Shown here: positions 9,873-20,850 of the stretch, piece by piece
How positions within the stretch are numbered: position 1 is the stretch's first letter
Layout of the letters: the number at the start of each line of letters is the position of its first letter
Assembly (NCBI GenBank): GCA_946902875.1
Contig: OX336344.1
Location: forward strand, 22,465,791-22,529,790
DNA: 64,000 nt
Source: Nematopogon swammerdamellus
Lineage: Eukaryota; Arthropoda; Insecta; Lepidoptera; Adelidae
Reading direction: 5' to 3'
Translations under genes and position numbers: made by a program
Notes under the pieces: generated by a model
Databases searched by the model: none
Told to the model about the DNA's origin: nothing
Seen by the model: the letters and a program-made list of their open reading frames with translations, nothing else

Positions 9873-10280
9873 AAGGTTCCGTATCCGGTACGGGACCCTA
9901 TTGCTAAGCCTACGCCGTCTGTCTGTCCGTCCGTCTTTCTGACTGTCTGTCCGAGGGCTGTATCTCTTGAACCGTAATAGGTAGCCCGTTGAAATTTTCA
10001 CCGAGTAAGTAGGTATGTGTTATTATGGCCGATATAACAACAAATAATAAAAATAAGAAAAAGTAAAAAAATCACGGGCGTTCCCATAGAACAAACGAAA
10101 AAGTGTATGCGCGCGCGCCATCTACCGAATCAAGTGGGAAGCATTTTAACTAATCATGACATCTAACTAATTTTAAGCATTTCATAACACCCCATCTAGA
10201 TGGCGTGAGTGGCACTAGCCATGACATGGTGAAGGAACCCTCGGTGCGCGAGTTCGACTCGCACTTGGCCGGTTTTTTTT
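9873..10280 (+). mobile_element. Family C repeat, full length
   Basis: AGGTTCCGTATCCGGTACGG at the start and GCGAGTTCGACTCGCACTTG at the end, with the family's internal TCTCTTGAACCGTAATAGGT. Confidence 0.8.
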
Positions 10281-10427
10281 AATATACACGCCACTTGGCG
10301 CCGCAACCCTCTGGTTATAATTAAAAGAATGTAGAAAAAACCCGTCATAGTTGGGATCTTAATATGTTTCGGAGACGTTTTCACGTCGAAAATACCCAAA
10401 CAGAATCTTCATCTGTAAATGTGCATT

Positions 10428-10760
10428 GTGTGTGGCCGGTACTTAAAACGAATTGCCCCACTGTGTCTATCCCCGTGCATGTTGTAAAAGCCGACTAAGT
10501 GATAAGGACGAGATGCCTTGCTAAAGGGCGACAGGTTTGCCACCTCTCACCTTGGCACGGTCCTTCCATCGAGTCGTGCAGCAGGTGGGTCTTTGCGCCT
10601 TACTTGCTGCTTGATAGTTATCTTGTCCGAATACTTTGCTAAAGGTGGTGGTCGATGTTGTGTTGCAATTTTCCAGAGTTCTTGCAGTACAACAACGATT
10701 ACTCTGCTTACCTTGATTGTCGGGATACAGTGTGTGTGGTGGCATGTTTGTATGTATGTA
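10428..10760 (+). mobile_element. Family B (CATGTCGTAAAAGGC) repeat, full length
   Basis: One of the most complete copies. Order: TGTGTGGCCGGTACTTAAAA; CCCCGTGCATGTTGTAAAAG; a CACCTTGGCACGGTCCTTCC block; TGCTTGATAGTTATCTTGTC; CTGCTTACCTTGATTGTCGG; a (TATG)n tail. Non-coding. The open frames on both strands (10518-10826 and 10521-10745) recur in other copies and are repeat artefacts. Confidence 0.82.
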
Positions 10761-11232
10761 GAATCTTCAGCTCATGGGCTAGCAGACGGTAGTGGAAACT
10801 CGAGCCGACGGCGTCGCTACATTTGAATATTGTAAATAAATACCCAAAATGTTCTGAAGAGAAAATTCAGTCAAATACAATCCAATCGGCTAGCGACTTC
10901 AGAGTACCGCGCCGCGAACGTGATCCTATTTCTATGTTAAGCGAATTTAACCCTTAATATTTGCTGGAATCGATACGATTGGGATTAAGTCTGTTATCTA
11001 TATTGAAGGTTTCAGTATTAAGGTGGCGTCTGACTCGAATTTCAAGAAGTTTACAACCAATATTACTCACCTGACAGATTCAGTTTTAATATATGTAATA
11101 CTTCATCTATCAGCACCGATCCATAGCTTTTTTTGAAAACACGATTTGAATAACTTCGCTCGATAGAAAAAATCATGAACATGCCTCTGAATAATTTAGT
11201 TATAAAAACGTATTTATAGCAACGTAGATATT
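10761..11232. other. Unassigned region
   Basis: No gene or repeat recognised. Confidence 0.4.
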
Positions 11233-11560
11233 GTACCGTGTGGGGCCGGTACTTTAAAAGAATAGCCCCACTGCATCTCTCCCCGTGTATGTCGTAAAAG
11301 GCGACTAAGGGATATGACTCCCTTCTTATATTACTAGGTGGTAGGGTTCAACCCGCCCGGGTTGGTACCACCGCACTGAATGAAAGGTCGGAGGAAACGG
11401 CTATGTAAATAGTTTGTGTTTTCCGTCCAGTTCAGTGTAGCCGGCACGACCGAAGGGAATCACTGACGTGGCACCAAGTTCATCCGGTGTTATGGGCTGA
11501 CATCACGGATGTTGTAGGTGATGAAGCCAACCGTGTCAGAATCAATAAATAAAAAAAAAA
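11233..11560 (+). mobile_element. Chimeric SINE: family B head on 5S-SINE body
   Basis: The first 90 bp (GTACCGTGTGGGGCCGGTAC to GACTAAGGGATATGACTCCC) match the head of family B. From TTACTAGGTGGTAGGGTT onward it is the body and tail of the 5S/tRNA SINE, ending in an A-rich tail. Other copies with the same junction are at 40135-40445, 50453-50783 and 57838-58180, so this is an amplified source, not a single insertion accident. Confidence 0.85.
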
Positions 11561-12312
11561 CGTGACCAAATCAAGGCTTCGGCATAAATATATTTTATTT
11601 GTTGAATATATGTATATCTAAATCCGTAGCTTTTTACTTTTTTCCGTAGTTTTGGAATAAACAAATAAAAACCTAATTTTTATTGATTGATTGTGTTGCA
11701 TCCTACTCCAACCAGCGAAAGCGGCGCCTTGAAAGAGGAGTGCGGGTGAATACGGGTTGACAGGGCCTTAAGGGGGGAATAGGACTCAAACCGTGCTACC
11801 CGAGCACTGATGATTGAAACACGAACCGTATGCAGATGTAATAGGTGCGAGATTCGTTCTACTCGTGCGGTGGCTGATACGTCGCGCCGACGAAGAACGT
11901 TTGCGTGAAAATCACAATATTTATTAAATTTTACGTGTTGGAAAGATGAAAACAATATTTTTTTTTCGCTACGATTGTAGGGAAAAATATTATCTACATT
12001 TCTATGAGGGTCTTGTAATGAAACAATTGATGTTTCTCAAGATAATTTAACTTGAATGTACAATTTTCGTACTTTTCGTTATTTTTTGGAGATTTATTTA
12101 ACCCCTTTTCAATGTAGTAAAGTATATTTTTTTTCGCCATGTTTGTTAATTAAAGATCAATACATAACATATATTTTTTACAGATTTTTTATCTTTACCA
12201 ATAGCTCAATAATTTCGTTTAAAGTTGACCTTTTGACCCTTATTCTCGCCTTAAGTGCATCGTTATCAACCGGGTTTTCTTGATGTCGACTTACCGAATA
12301 CCTAAATGGCCA
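11561..12312. other. AT-rich region with an unassigned block at 11690-11960
   Basis: The block at 11690-11960 (minus-strand frame of 91 codons) has repeat-like phrasing such as AAGGCGCCGCTTTCGCTGGT, but I do not recognise it. Confidence 0.35.
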
Positions 12313-12314
12313 AG

Positions 12315-12350
12315 AGTCGACCAACCACACTACCGAGCTACCGAGGCTGG
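12315..12350 (-). mobile_element. 5S/tRNA SINE, 5' tip only
   Basis: Contains CCGAGCTACCGAGGCTG, the reverse complement of the SINE's tRNA-like start. Confidence 0.55.
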
Positions 12351-12361
12351 GTGTACGCGCA

Positions 12362-12449
12362 TTTTTTTTTTATGTAATCCGGTATGGGTGGCTGAGTCGG
12401 AGGTGCCAAAGCACATGCTCCGACCAGCCAATATCACCTCCGAGAAGGA
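12362..12449 (-). mobile_element. SINE tail type 2
   Basis: T run, then ATGTAATCCGGTATGGGTGG, CTGAGTCGGAGG and CAGCCAATATCACCTCCGAG. It matches the tail of the longer copy at 23936-24195. Confidence 0.65.
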
Positions 12450-12522
12450 TAAGGAATAATTTCCTTATGTCAAACGGTTTTAAAATGATCGTTCGATTAC
12501 GTTAGCCGTCCGTGGTCATAGA

Positions 12523-12625
12523 CACACCTGGGCGCGGTCAATACTTGGATGGGTGACCGCTCGACCGTTATAGGCTGATCGTGGTTCGGATTCCAAGTAA
12601 ATCTGTAGATCCCTTCTTCAAATAT
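12523..12625 (+). mobile_element. 5S/tRNA SINE head fragment
   Basis: Retains the 5S-like GGTCAATACTTGGATGGGTG and the B-box-like GGTTCGGATTCC. Confidence 0.65.
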
Positions 12626-12761
12626 GCCGCTTCTAGAATTTAGTTTTTTGCTTATTAGCTTAAACTTTCAACGACTGCGGCAACGAAGGTTTCTAGACGA
12701 TCACATGGAGGCCATTGCGTAGTAGTAGTTGGGGCGTAAAAGCAATGAAAATAGGTATTTT

Positions 12762-13098
12762 TCATACATACCACACGCTGTATGCCGACAATTGGTGTAA
12801 GCAGGGTAGTCGAGTGTTGTACTATAAGTACTCTTGTAAATTACAGTACAACACCGACCCACCTGCTGCTGCATGACTCGGTGGAAGGTGTGAAACGGGC
12901 TCCCGGGGAATATCTTTCCCCACTTCTACAATCCACGGATCTAAATCCCCAGCAACATTAGTCCACCTCCAAGCCGGACTGGCATCTCCTCGGGGGTGAA
13001 ATTGGCTGCGCCTGAGGCTTCGACCTCGGGCACAGACAACCACTGGCACGTGCCAAGATGAGAGGTGGCTAGCCTGTCGCCCTTATGCACGGCATCTT
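12762..13098 (-). mobile_element. Family B repeat interrupted by an insertion
   Basis: Family B sequence runs from CACACGCTGTATGCCGACAA to GGTGGAAGG (12888), then resumes at CGTGCCAAGATGAGAGG (13049) to GGCATCTTTT. The intervening 160 bp (12889-13048) are foreign and GC-rich. Confidence 0.7.
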
Positions 13099-13751
13099 TT
13101 ATTTTATTTTATTTTAAACTTTTAAAGAAACAAACAGTTACAATATTAATACATAGAAAATTAACTCTAGTGTAACACATAAACCAGTAAAGTTTCTACA
13201 ATTTGATTTTAATCCTACAATTAATAATATCAACAAAACTTATATGTAGATAATATATATAGATAAATATGAAATGTATACATTTGTTGAAATTTGGAAA
13301 AGAAAGGAAAAAATATTTATTGATTTGTTATTTCTTTATTTCACATTTTTATTCTATAATATTTATATTATTATTTATACATCAATATCAAAATATACAC
13401 AATTAATACCAACATATAAAAACAAAAACGGCATCATCGCCGGCGGCGGGAGACAGGCCTCCAAGCACGCCGGCGGGCGCAGGCCGTGGCTACGGAGCTC
13501 TCCGAGACGACGCGAGGCAAGCTACGAGCGATAGGTGGTGGTACTAGACACGTAGGCCACCACCACCCCCATCTCGGAGAGCTCCGTATTGATTTGTTAT
13601 TATTATTAAGTAAACGAAAAAAAAAACTAAAAAAAACATTGCGATTTAGAAAATTCTTGAGAAAGTGAGTCAAATTACATATGGTATTATATTATATATA
13701 ACAGAGTTCTTATCCCTTACTCATTCAGAGTTCTCATCTTGTACTTATTCC
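13099..13751. other. AT-rich stretch containing a 100-bp hairpin
   Basis: Mostly AT. At 13491-13508 TACGGAGCTCTCCGAGA is repeated in reverse complement at 13573-13590, enclosing a GC-rich loop with GGTGGTGG/CCACCACC. No gene. Confidence 0.5.
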
Positions 13752-13830
13752 TTAGTAGTCTTTTACGACATGCACGGGGAGAAATGCAGTGTGGCTATTA
13801 TTTTTAAGTACCAACCCCACACGATATTAT
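13752..13830 (-). mobile_element. Family B head fragment
   Basis: TTTTACGACATGCACGGGGA followed by CCCCACACG: the 5' end of family B or of its chimeric SINE. Confidence 0.7.
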
Positions 13831-14289
13831 AATATTCCAATTACTGAAAGGGCCCAGGATCATCTGAGCAGATATAGATATTCCTACCAGTATATACGTA
13901 TTAAATTCTTCTTTAATATCCACAAAGTCACGCCTACAGCAGTATCAAATCAGGCAAAATAACCTCTCCCTAGCAACCTTTTACGCAGAGTACATTGTCA
14001 TGCATGAGACGACAATCCCGCCTTATAAGGGATCAGGCTTAGCCCTTATTTGCCCAGTCCTGGCTCCAATATGAACGCAGAGGGCTGGGATAATGGGAAA
14101 CATGATAACGAATGTGTTCGTTAAATATTTTGGAAAAAAATACGCTTTCAAAAGATGATATTTTAGAAACATTATTTGATATGTAGGAATATACGGTTAC
14201 AAAATAAGTCTTACATTTTGAATTATTTATTTTATTTTATTTTTTCTTTATCATCTGTAGGTACATAAAATACAATTAGGTTCGTTTTT
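13831..14289. other. Unassigned region
   Basis: No gene or repeat recognised. Confidence 0.4.
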
Positions 14290-14637
14290 TTTTTTATGGA
14301 ACCTGACACGGTTGCCTACATCACCTACAACATCCGTGATGTCAGCCCATAACACAGGGTGAACTAGGTGCCCTGTCAGTGCTTCCCTTCATTTCATGTC
14401 GGCTACACTAAACTGGACGGAAAACACGAACTATTTACATAGCCGTTTCGACCGATGTTTCGTTCAGTGCGGTGGTACCAACCCGGCCGGGATAAACCCT
14501 ACCACCTAGTAAGGTAAGAAGGGAAGGGACCTACAGTTTAACGTGGAATCCGAACCACGGTCAGCCTCCAACGGTCGAGCGGTCAGCCATCCAATCACTG
14601 ACCGCGCTCAGCGTTGCTTAATAAATAACAGTTCGTC
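14290..14637 (-). mobile_element. 5S/tRNA SINE, 5' truncated
   Basis: From the T run and TATGGAACCTGACACGGTTG through the body to GACCGCGCTCAGCGTTGCTT. It stops within the head, before the A box. Confidence 0.85.
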
Positions 14638-14644
14638 AGTCATT

Positions 14645-15058
14645 TAAGTTTTAAAGCGCCTAGTAACGCCACATGTGCATTTTTGAAGAAGTGCCCGTGA
14701 TAAGTAGACCAAACTAAATAAAACTACTGCAAAATATAGAACAATTCTTTGTCTATCGATCACACGTTTATGGTTGTAAAATTTTATCATTTTCTATACA
14801 AAATACTTATAGGGTAACCAAATGTCGATTTTTTTCTTCCGCGTGAACTTTGAAGACTTGATCTCAGAATTTCAAGAGAATTTGAATGGAATTTTTATAG
14901 CAAAATGACGCCATTTGTTATATCCATCGATCACACGCTTTTCAAAGTTCTAATGCGAAGGATCGCAATTTATGAAAAAAAAAAACCTTGAAAACTACTA
15001 CGCGCTACGCACGCCGCCGCCGCGCCGCCGTTGGCGTTACTAGGCGCCTTTAAAAGCA
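14645..15058. mobile_element. TIR element flanked by TTAA (MITE)
   Basis: The left end AAGCGCCTAGTAACGCC (from 14653) and right end GGCGTTACTAGGCGCC (15033-15048) are inverted repeats, with TTAA at each outer edge (TTTTAAAG and CTTTAAAAG). About 400 bp and non-coding. Inside, ATCGATCACACG occurs twice (near 14755 and 14925). The TTAA flank suggests piggyBac-type mobilisation, an inference. Confidence 0.65.
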
Positions 15059-16000
15059 AAAAATAGGTTATCGTCAAAAATTCAATACACAAAATAAAAT
15101 TAATATAACGCTACCTATAACTAACAAAATGTCAAGAAAAATAATCATAAAAAAGTGCTCGTTGTCAAAAGAATACATGAAACAAATAACAATTGTCATA
15201 AAATGTCCGAGAATTAAAGCTATAGTTAAAAAGTACCTAAGTTATTTTAATCACATTAAAAATATAAATTATGAAATTAACTACAAGAATATATTAAATT
15301 AAGATAGAATACGATAAAATTGTAAATGACTAGAAAAGACAAGAAACATTTATCACAGTTGGTGTCAGTTAGTTTTTAGTAACTTTTTACTATTAGCAAT
15401 TTTTCCATCCTGATTATATTATATTATTTTTATACGATATGATATAACGATATAAGATAAAATAAGATTAGTTTTATTGAACACAATACAATTACAATTT
15501 CATGAACAACAAACTGGAGACAGGTACAAATATTGTTTTACAGGATTTCGGTGGCCTGACTGAGAAATATACAGGTTGTTGTAACGGCTAGTACATTAAA
15601 TTTAGGAAATGATTATTGGGATCAATAGTAACAAAAAAATTCAATAACTTTTTTCTGCATTCCCTTTAAATAAAAAGTTAAAAGTTACAGTTTTCATACA
15701 AACTAATACATTAATTTAGAGTAAAAAGGATCTAATGTTCCGCGCGAACGTGGGAATGAAAGGCGCGCAGTGAGTGAGCGAGCAAGGACGAGTGCCCGGA
15801 GCGAGGAGATGTCCCCCCGCGCGCGCCAATTACACTTGACGAAAACATGAATTTCAAAAATTTTTATCTCGAAAATTAAACACTCTATAGAGAAACTTTA
15901 TTTAAAAAGTAAAAAAAAGTAAAAGCCTTCTGAAACTTTAAAATACATAAATAGCTGTGACAATTAATTTCTCTCACAATGGATTTCTCTATTTAGACCG
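15059..16000. other. Unassigned, AT-rich with one GC patch
   Basis: No gene recognised. A GC-rich patch at 15735-15830 (GCGCGCAGTGAGTGAGCGAG) may be an old repeat. Confidence 0.4.
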
Positions 16001-16540
16001 ATAGCGCTGGCCTATTTTGAGGACATAAGTTAAAAAAATTCTAAACTTGCTTATTTCTTGCCTGTGGATACAGTCGTACATAAGAAGCATAATATTGCGT
16101 TTTGTGTCACATCTGTCACTTGCATTTTCAGCAATTCGAAGATTTGTGGTTGTTTTTTTTAATTCCATTTAAAACTGGCAAAATTAATCTAAACTTTAAA
16201 ATAATTATGGTATCATATCTAGGATAGCCTGCGGAGTGTGCAAACCCAGTTTGTGTCATCTTCGTCCAGTGCAAACTGACCTATGGTCAGTATGTAAAAA
16301 CAGTGCCTAAAACAAAATTAGAATTGACAAAATTGTTATTTCCTATCTCAGATCACTTACATATGCCCATTAAATGAATTTGTGCCAAATTAGGGCACGC
16401 AATTTTAAGATTTCCAATTATGTTATTTTTCCAAGCTACAAAAGCTTCAAAAAAATATTAGAATGATTAGAGTTTACATATTCAATTTCATCAATGCATA
16501 AAAAATGTACATTGTAAAGTTGTGTCATTTTCATGCACGA
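16000..16540 (-). repeat. Diverged ~140-bp tandem repeats (TTTGTGTC motif)
   Basis: The motif TTTGTGTCA or a near variant recurs near 16100, 16250, 16379 and 16519. It is the reverse complement of the TGACACAAA motif of 19116-19560. Confidence 0.4.
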
Positions 16541-16564
16541 AATAAATCAATAAAACTCAAAAAC

Positions 16565-16775
16565 AGTTGTTGCGGTCAAAGCGGACGGACGCGGGCAGAT
16601 GGCGGCGGGCGGGGGGCATACGCACGCACACACGTTCGTTCGGTAATCGGTACCTACGATTTCTTCTATGCGAAGCTGCGCGCGGCCGGTGGCTGGCTGG
16701 CGTGCCCCGCGTGCCTCGCTCGCCCGCCTCGCCCGCCGCGCCGCCCGCGCCCGCGCTCGCACTTCGTGCAAAGAG
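16565..16775. repeat. GC-rich block, copy 1
   Basis: Very GC-rich in an AT-rich setting. CGCCCGCGCCCGCGCTCGCA followed by CTTCGTGC recurs at 18985-19085 in the same orientation. The overlapping open frames on both strands (for example 16505-16816 and 16557-16880) are by-products of GC bias. Confidence 0.5.
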
Positions 16776-16980
16776 GTTTAATAAATAATGCAGCAGATAA
16801 GCAGATAATAATATAATAATGAAGCAGATAATAAATAATGCAGTGCGAATTTTGTACAAAGCCCGCGTCTGCAATCTCAATACCTACGAATGTCAATGGT
16901 CAATGTGGTCAATATTATTTTAGATTGACGCTTCGATTCGCTTAAAATTTGCATAAGTTCAAACTGACTCACCTTTCATG

Positions 16981-18385
16981 ACCCTAACACAATCGTGCTG
17001 AACTAATATCCCGTTTTCTGTGAGAACTAGAAACTTCGTCATGAACTTTTGTTTTGGTCATAACTCGAGAACCACTGGTGCTAGACCCATCGTGTTGGTA
17101 ATCAAAACTTCAGGTCTCGGTGAGATCTATTCATCTATCACGTGAACTTTTGTTTTGGTCATAACTTGAGAACCACTGGTGCTAGACCCATCGTGTTGGT
17201 ACTCAAACTTCAGGTCTCGGTGAGATCTATCCATCTGTCATGAGAACTTTTGTTTTGGTCATAACTCGAGAACCACTGGTGCTAGACCCATCATGTTGCT
17301 ACTCAAACTTCAGGTCTCGGTGAGATCTATCCATCTGTCACGTGAACTTTTGTTTTGGTCATAACTCGAAAACCACTGGTGCTAGACCCATCGTGTTGCT
17401 ACTCAAACTTCAGGTCTCGGTGAGATCTATCCATCTGTCAAGGAACCTTTGTTTTGGTCATAACTCGAGAACCACTGGTGCTAGACCCGTCGTGTTGGTA
17501 CTCAAACTTCAGGTCTCGGTGAGATCTATCCATCTGTCACGTGAACTTTTGTTTTGGTCATAACTCGAGAACCACTGGTGCTAGACCCATCGTGTTGGTA
17601 CTTACACTTCATGTCTCGCTGAGATCTATCCATCTGTCACGTGAACTTTTGTTTTGGTCATAACTCGAGAACCACTGGTGCTAGACCCATCGTGTTGGTA
17701 CTCAAACTTCAGGTCTCGGTGAGATCTATCCATCTGTCACGTGAACTTTTGTTTTGGTCATAACTCGAGAACCACTGGTGCTAGACCCATCGTGTTGGTA
17801 CTCAAACTTTAGGTCTCGGTGAGATCTATATCCATCTGTCACGTGAACTTTTGTTTTGGTCATAACTTGAGAACCACTACTGGTGCTAGACCCATCGTGT
17901 TGGTACTCAAACTTCAAGTCTCGGTGAGATCTCTCCATTTGTCAGGTGAACTTTTGTTTTGATCATAACTCGAGAACCACTGGTGCTAGACCCATCGTGT
18001 TGGTACTCAAACTTCCAACACGATGGGTTAGCACCAGTGTTTCTCGAGTTATGGCCAAAAAAAATGCACGTGAGAGATGGATAGATCTCATGGAGACTTG
18101 AAGTTTGAGTACCAACACGATGGGTCTAGCACCAGTGGTCCTCGAGTTATGGCCAATGTTCAGGTGACAGATGGATAGATCTCACCGAGACCTGAAGTTT
18201 GAGTACCAACACGATGGGTCTAGCACCAGTGGTTCTCGAGTTATGACCAAAACAAAAGTTCACGTGACAGATGGGTAGATCTCACCCAGACATGAAGTTT
18301 GAGTACCAATACGATGGGTCTAGCACCAGTGGTTCTCGAGTTATGACCAAAACAAAGGTTCACGTGACAGATAGGTAGATTTTAG
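16981..18385. repeat. ~100-bp satellite array with an orientation switch
   Basis: Ten direct units of about 100 bp are marked by ACTCGAGAACCACTGGTGCT near 17063, 17163, 17263, 17363, 17462, 17562, 17662, 17762, 17865 and 17967. At about 18014 the array flips, and four inverted units follow near 18042, 18139, 18235 and 18333. Units are highly similar. Open frames through it exist only because the unit is nearly a multiple of three and stop-poor. Confidence 0.9.
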
Positions 18386-18469
18386 AAATTATTCGCAATT
18401 ATCGGATGCATGCAAGCAAATTCGAAAGCAACAGCTAACAATATATAAATTTTTGAAATGTGCTAATTA

Positions 18470-18815
18470 AGCCCTTTCATTTGATACCCCACACTAAAAA
18501 CATTTTTTTAGGTCATCCCTTTATGTCCTCTAGAGGGCGCCATATCCAATTTTATGGGACGTCACATAGCCAACCAGCCAACCATAGTCAACCAGCAGAC
18601 GGTCAAGACGCATCCAACGATACCTTCGATTTGTCAAATTATGATAAGTAGGTAGTTTCGAAGTTATGTATGAGGGAACAGATGAACATACATACATACA
18701 TACATACATACATACATACATACATACATACATACATACATACATACATACACACATACCGGTCAAACACATAACCTTCCTTCTCGCTTCGCCGTAGTCG
18801 GGTAAAAATAAGAAT
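18470..18815 (-). mobile_element. Family G repeat with CATA microsatellite
   Basis: Minus-strand start TTTTTACCCGACTACGGCGA (near 18815), then a (TATG)n run (18688-18755), ending near a TGGGGTATCAAATG motif. The plus copy at 38105-38460 has the same order. Confidence 0.65.
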
Positions 18816-18984
18816 CTGTTCGCTAATATTGCGCGCATACTACACTACGTACAATATAATAAACACACGATCAATTAACTTAAATCAAATAGGAACTTTA
18901 GTTAAGTAAATATCCGCTAACATCTACTCGCAACAACACATTTTTTTAAATAGGTTTGCACCTAAAATTAATCAAATAGGTACG

Positions 18985-19085
18985 ATGCGGCGTGGCGTGG
19001 CGTGCCTCGCTCGCTCGCTCGCCTCCCGCCGCCCCGCCGCCGCCCGCGCCCGCGCTATTCCCCGCGCTCGCACTTCATGCGAAGT
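18985..19085. repeat. GC-rich block, copy 2
   Basis: Shares CGCCGCCCGCGCCCGCGCT and CGCTCGCACTTC with 16680-16775, same orientation. Confidence 0.5.
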
Positions 19086-19115
19086 TAGTTTTTTTTTTTT
19101 CAAATAATAAAATTT

Positions 19116-19560
19116 CGTGGTTAAAAACGACACAAATTATGAATAGCGTTTTGTTACAACATAGTAATCAAAAAGACGTAAACTCTAATAACCCGTATTT
19201 TCTTTTGTGGCTTTTAGAGGTTGTTGTAATAAAAATATTAAATATCTATAAATGTCGTGGATGAATTCGACACAAAATATTTTGAACAACAGATATCAGT
19301 ACTCTAAAACGCGTAACACCTATTTAACCTTTTCTAATATTCTTTCAGAGCTATTTGGGCGATGTATTAGGTACTGGTTAAATATAAGGATTTCCGTGGA
19401 CAGAGATGACACAAAATGTTTTTGCACATCGGTTACTACTTCAATATTATCATTAAAGTAAAATTTTATTTTCTAATTTTCTTTTCGTCCAATACTGATC
19501 TAAAAGACAAATACCTAAATTTCTACGTATGCAAATTCCTAGGATGACACAAACTAATAT
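19116..19560 (+). repeat. Diverged ~139-bp tandem repeats (GACACAAA motif)
   Basis: GACACAAA occurs at 19129, 19269, 19408 and 19545 (spacings 140, 139, 137), the first three preceded by CGTGG. The units are otherwise strongly diverged, so the array is old. Confidence 0.55.
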
Positions 19561-20500
19561 ATTAGGTTGGGCAAATGGTTCGGAAACTATATGCGAAAAA
19601 TAAAGAAGTTTAATATTTTTGAAACCAAAAATCTAGTGCTACAGGTCTAATTATTCTCTCAAATAATTTGAATTCTAATCTCGCAGTCTATGTGACGTGT
19701 TTCGTTTCTCTGAAGCACTTCAGAAACCTTTCGTTTCCAAAAAGGCTTTAACAATTAAGACGAACTGAGAAATGTTGAGAAATACAGATTTGACTATGCA
19801 AGGCTTGATTACATTTACATAAATGAGTTTATTACGCGATACGTTATTGTCAGCCTCATTATTGATTGTCCCTACAACTTACAAGTATTATTAAAACGAA
19901 TATTATAAGATTAATCGTATATGTATGTTCTATTTTATCTAAACCTACATGGGTTGCTGTGCCGAGGGACTAATGGTGCAGTCGACAGACCACACTCAGA
20001 GAAGCACCATGCCACGACGATACACGAACTGCTTATTTTTTTGTTCGATATTGTTTCCCGATGTGAGAGGCCGAAAGCCGAGCTGTATTTGAACTGTACG
20101 CTAGCCACGAATCAATTTAAGCAGCGTGTAATAACCAGTGGAATGATTTAATGATGGTAATACCATTATCAATTTAGACAGAAACGTCGGCACGCGAGCT
20201 TCGCCCGCCTTTGAGAATTATTGTATCATTGTAAATCAAGAAATAAACTGGTTTAGTATAAAAGAAGGTGCACTGTACAGCAGAACTCCTGACGCGGCGC
20301 GCCTGCCCGTACCAGGCGGTGCCGGCGTCTGCAGAATAAACTTTAAGCGAATTCGTAACGCAATCAAAATCACCGCCCGCCCGCTTCCCATTTCCGCGAG
20401 ACAGCTTGATGGTTCTATCGAGGTGCAGCCGCGGGTCGGCCCGGAGTGAGCGTTCACCGCAGCCCGCCTCAATTGCAGCACGATACTTTATCGACACTTT
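19561..20500. other. Unassigned region
   Basis: Begins with TTAGGTTGGGCAAATGGTT, faintly like a mariner terminus. A more GC-rich patch at 20280-20480 carries overlapping minus-strand frames with no recognisable motif. Confidence 0.35.
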
Positions 20501-20850
20501 TTAGGGTTCCCTATCCGTCGTACGTGACCCTATTACTAAGCCTACGCCGTCTGTCCATCTGTCCGAGGGCTGTATATTATCTTGAACGGTAATAGGCAGC
20601 ATGTTGAAATTTTCACAGAATATGTGTTATTATGGCCGATATAACAAGAAATAATAAAAATTTAAAAAAAGTACAAAATTCACGAGGGTCCCCATAGAAG
20701 AAACTAAAAAGTGTATGCGCGCCATCTACCGAAAAGAGTATGAAGCATTTTAACTAATACATAGACGGCGTGAGTGGCGCTGACCATGACATGGCGATAC
20801 GGAACCCTCGGTGCGCGAGTTCAACTCGCACTTGGCCGGTTTTTTTTTAT
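20501..20850 (+). mobile_element. Family C repeat
   Basis: TTAGGGTTCCCTATCCGTCG to GCGAGTTCAACTCGCACTTG and a T run. Slightly shortened in the microsatellite. Confidence 0.8.

Noticed and set aside
10518..10826. 102-codon frame shared with 34290-34583 and 61121-61459
   Set aside because: The similarity comes from family B repeat copies; the frame is not kept in the other copies.
16505..16896. Five overlapping frames on both strands in the GC-rich block
   Set aside because: High GC lowers stop frequency in all frames; none shows a motif or splice support, and the sequence recurs as a non-coding block at 18985.
17342..17938. Repeat-protein-like frames in the 100-bp satellite
   Set aside because: Unit length near 99 bp keeps a frame open by chance; the repeats occur in both orientations and start codons are incidental.
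19559..19640. Mariner element terminus
   Set aside because: TTAGGTTGGGCAAATGG resembles a mariner end, but no matching inverted end or transposase was found.
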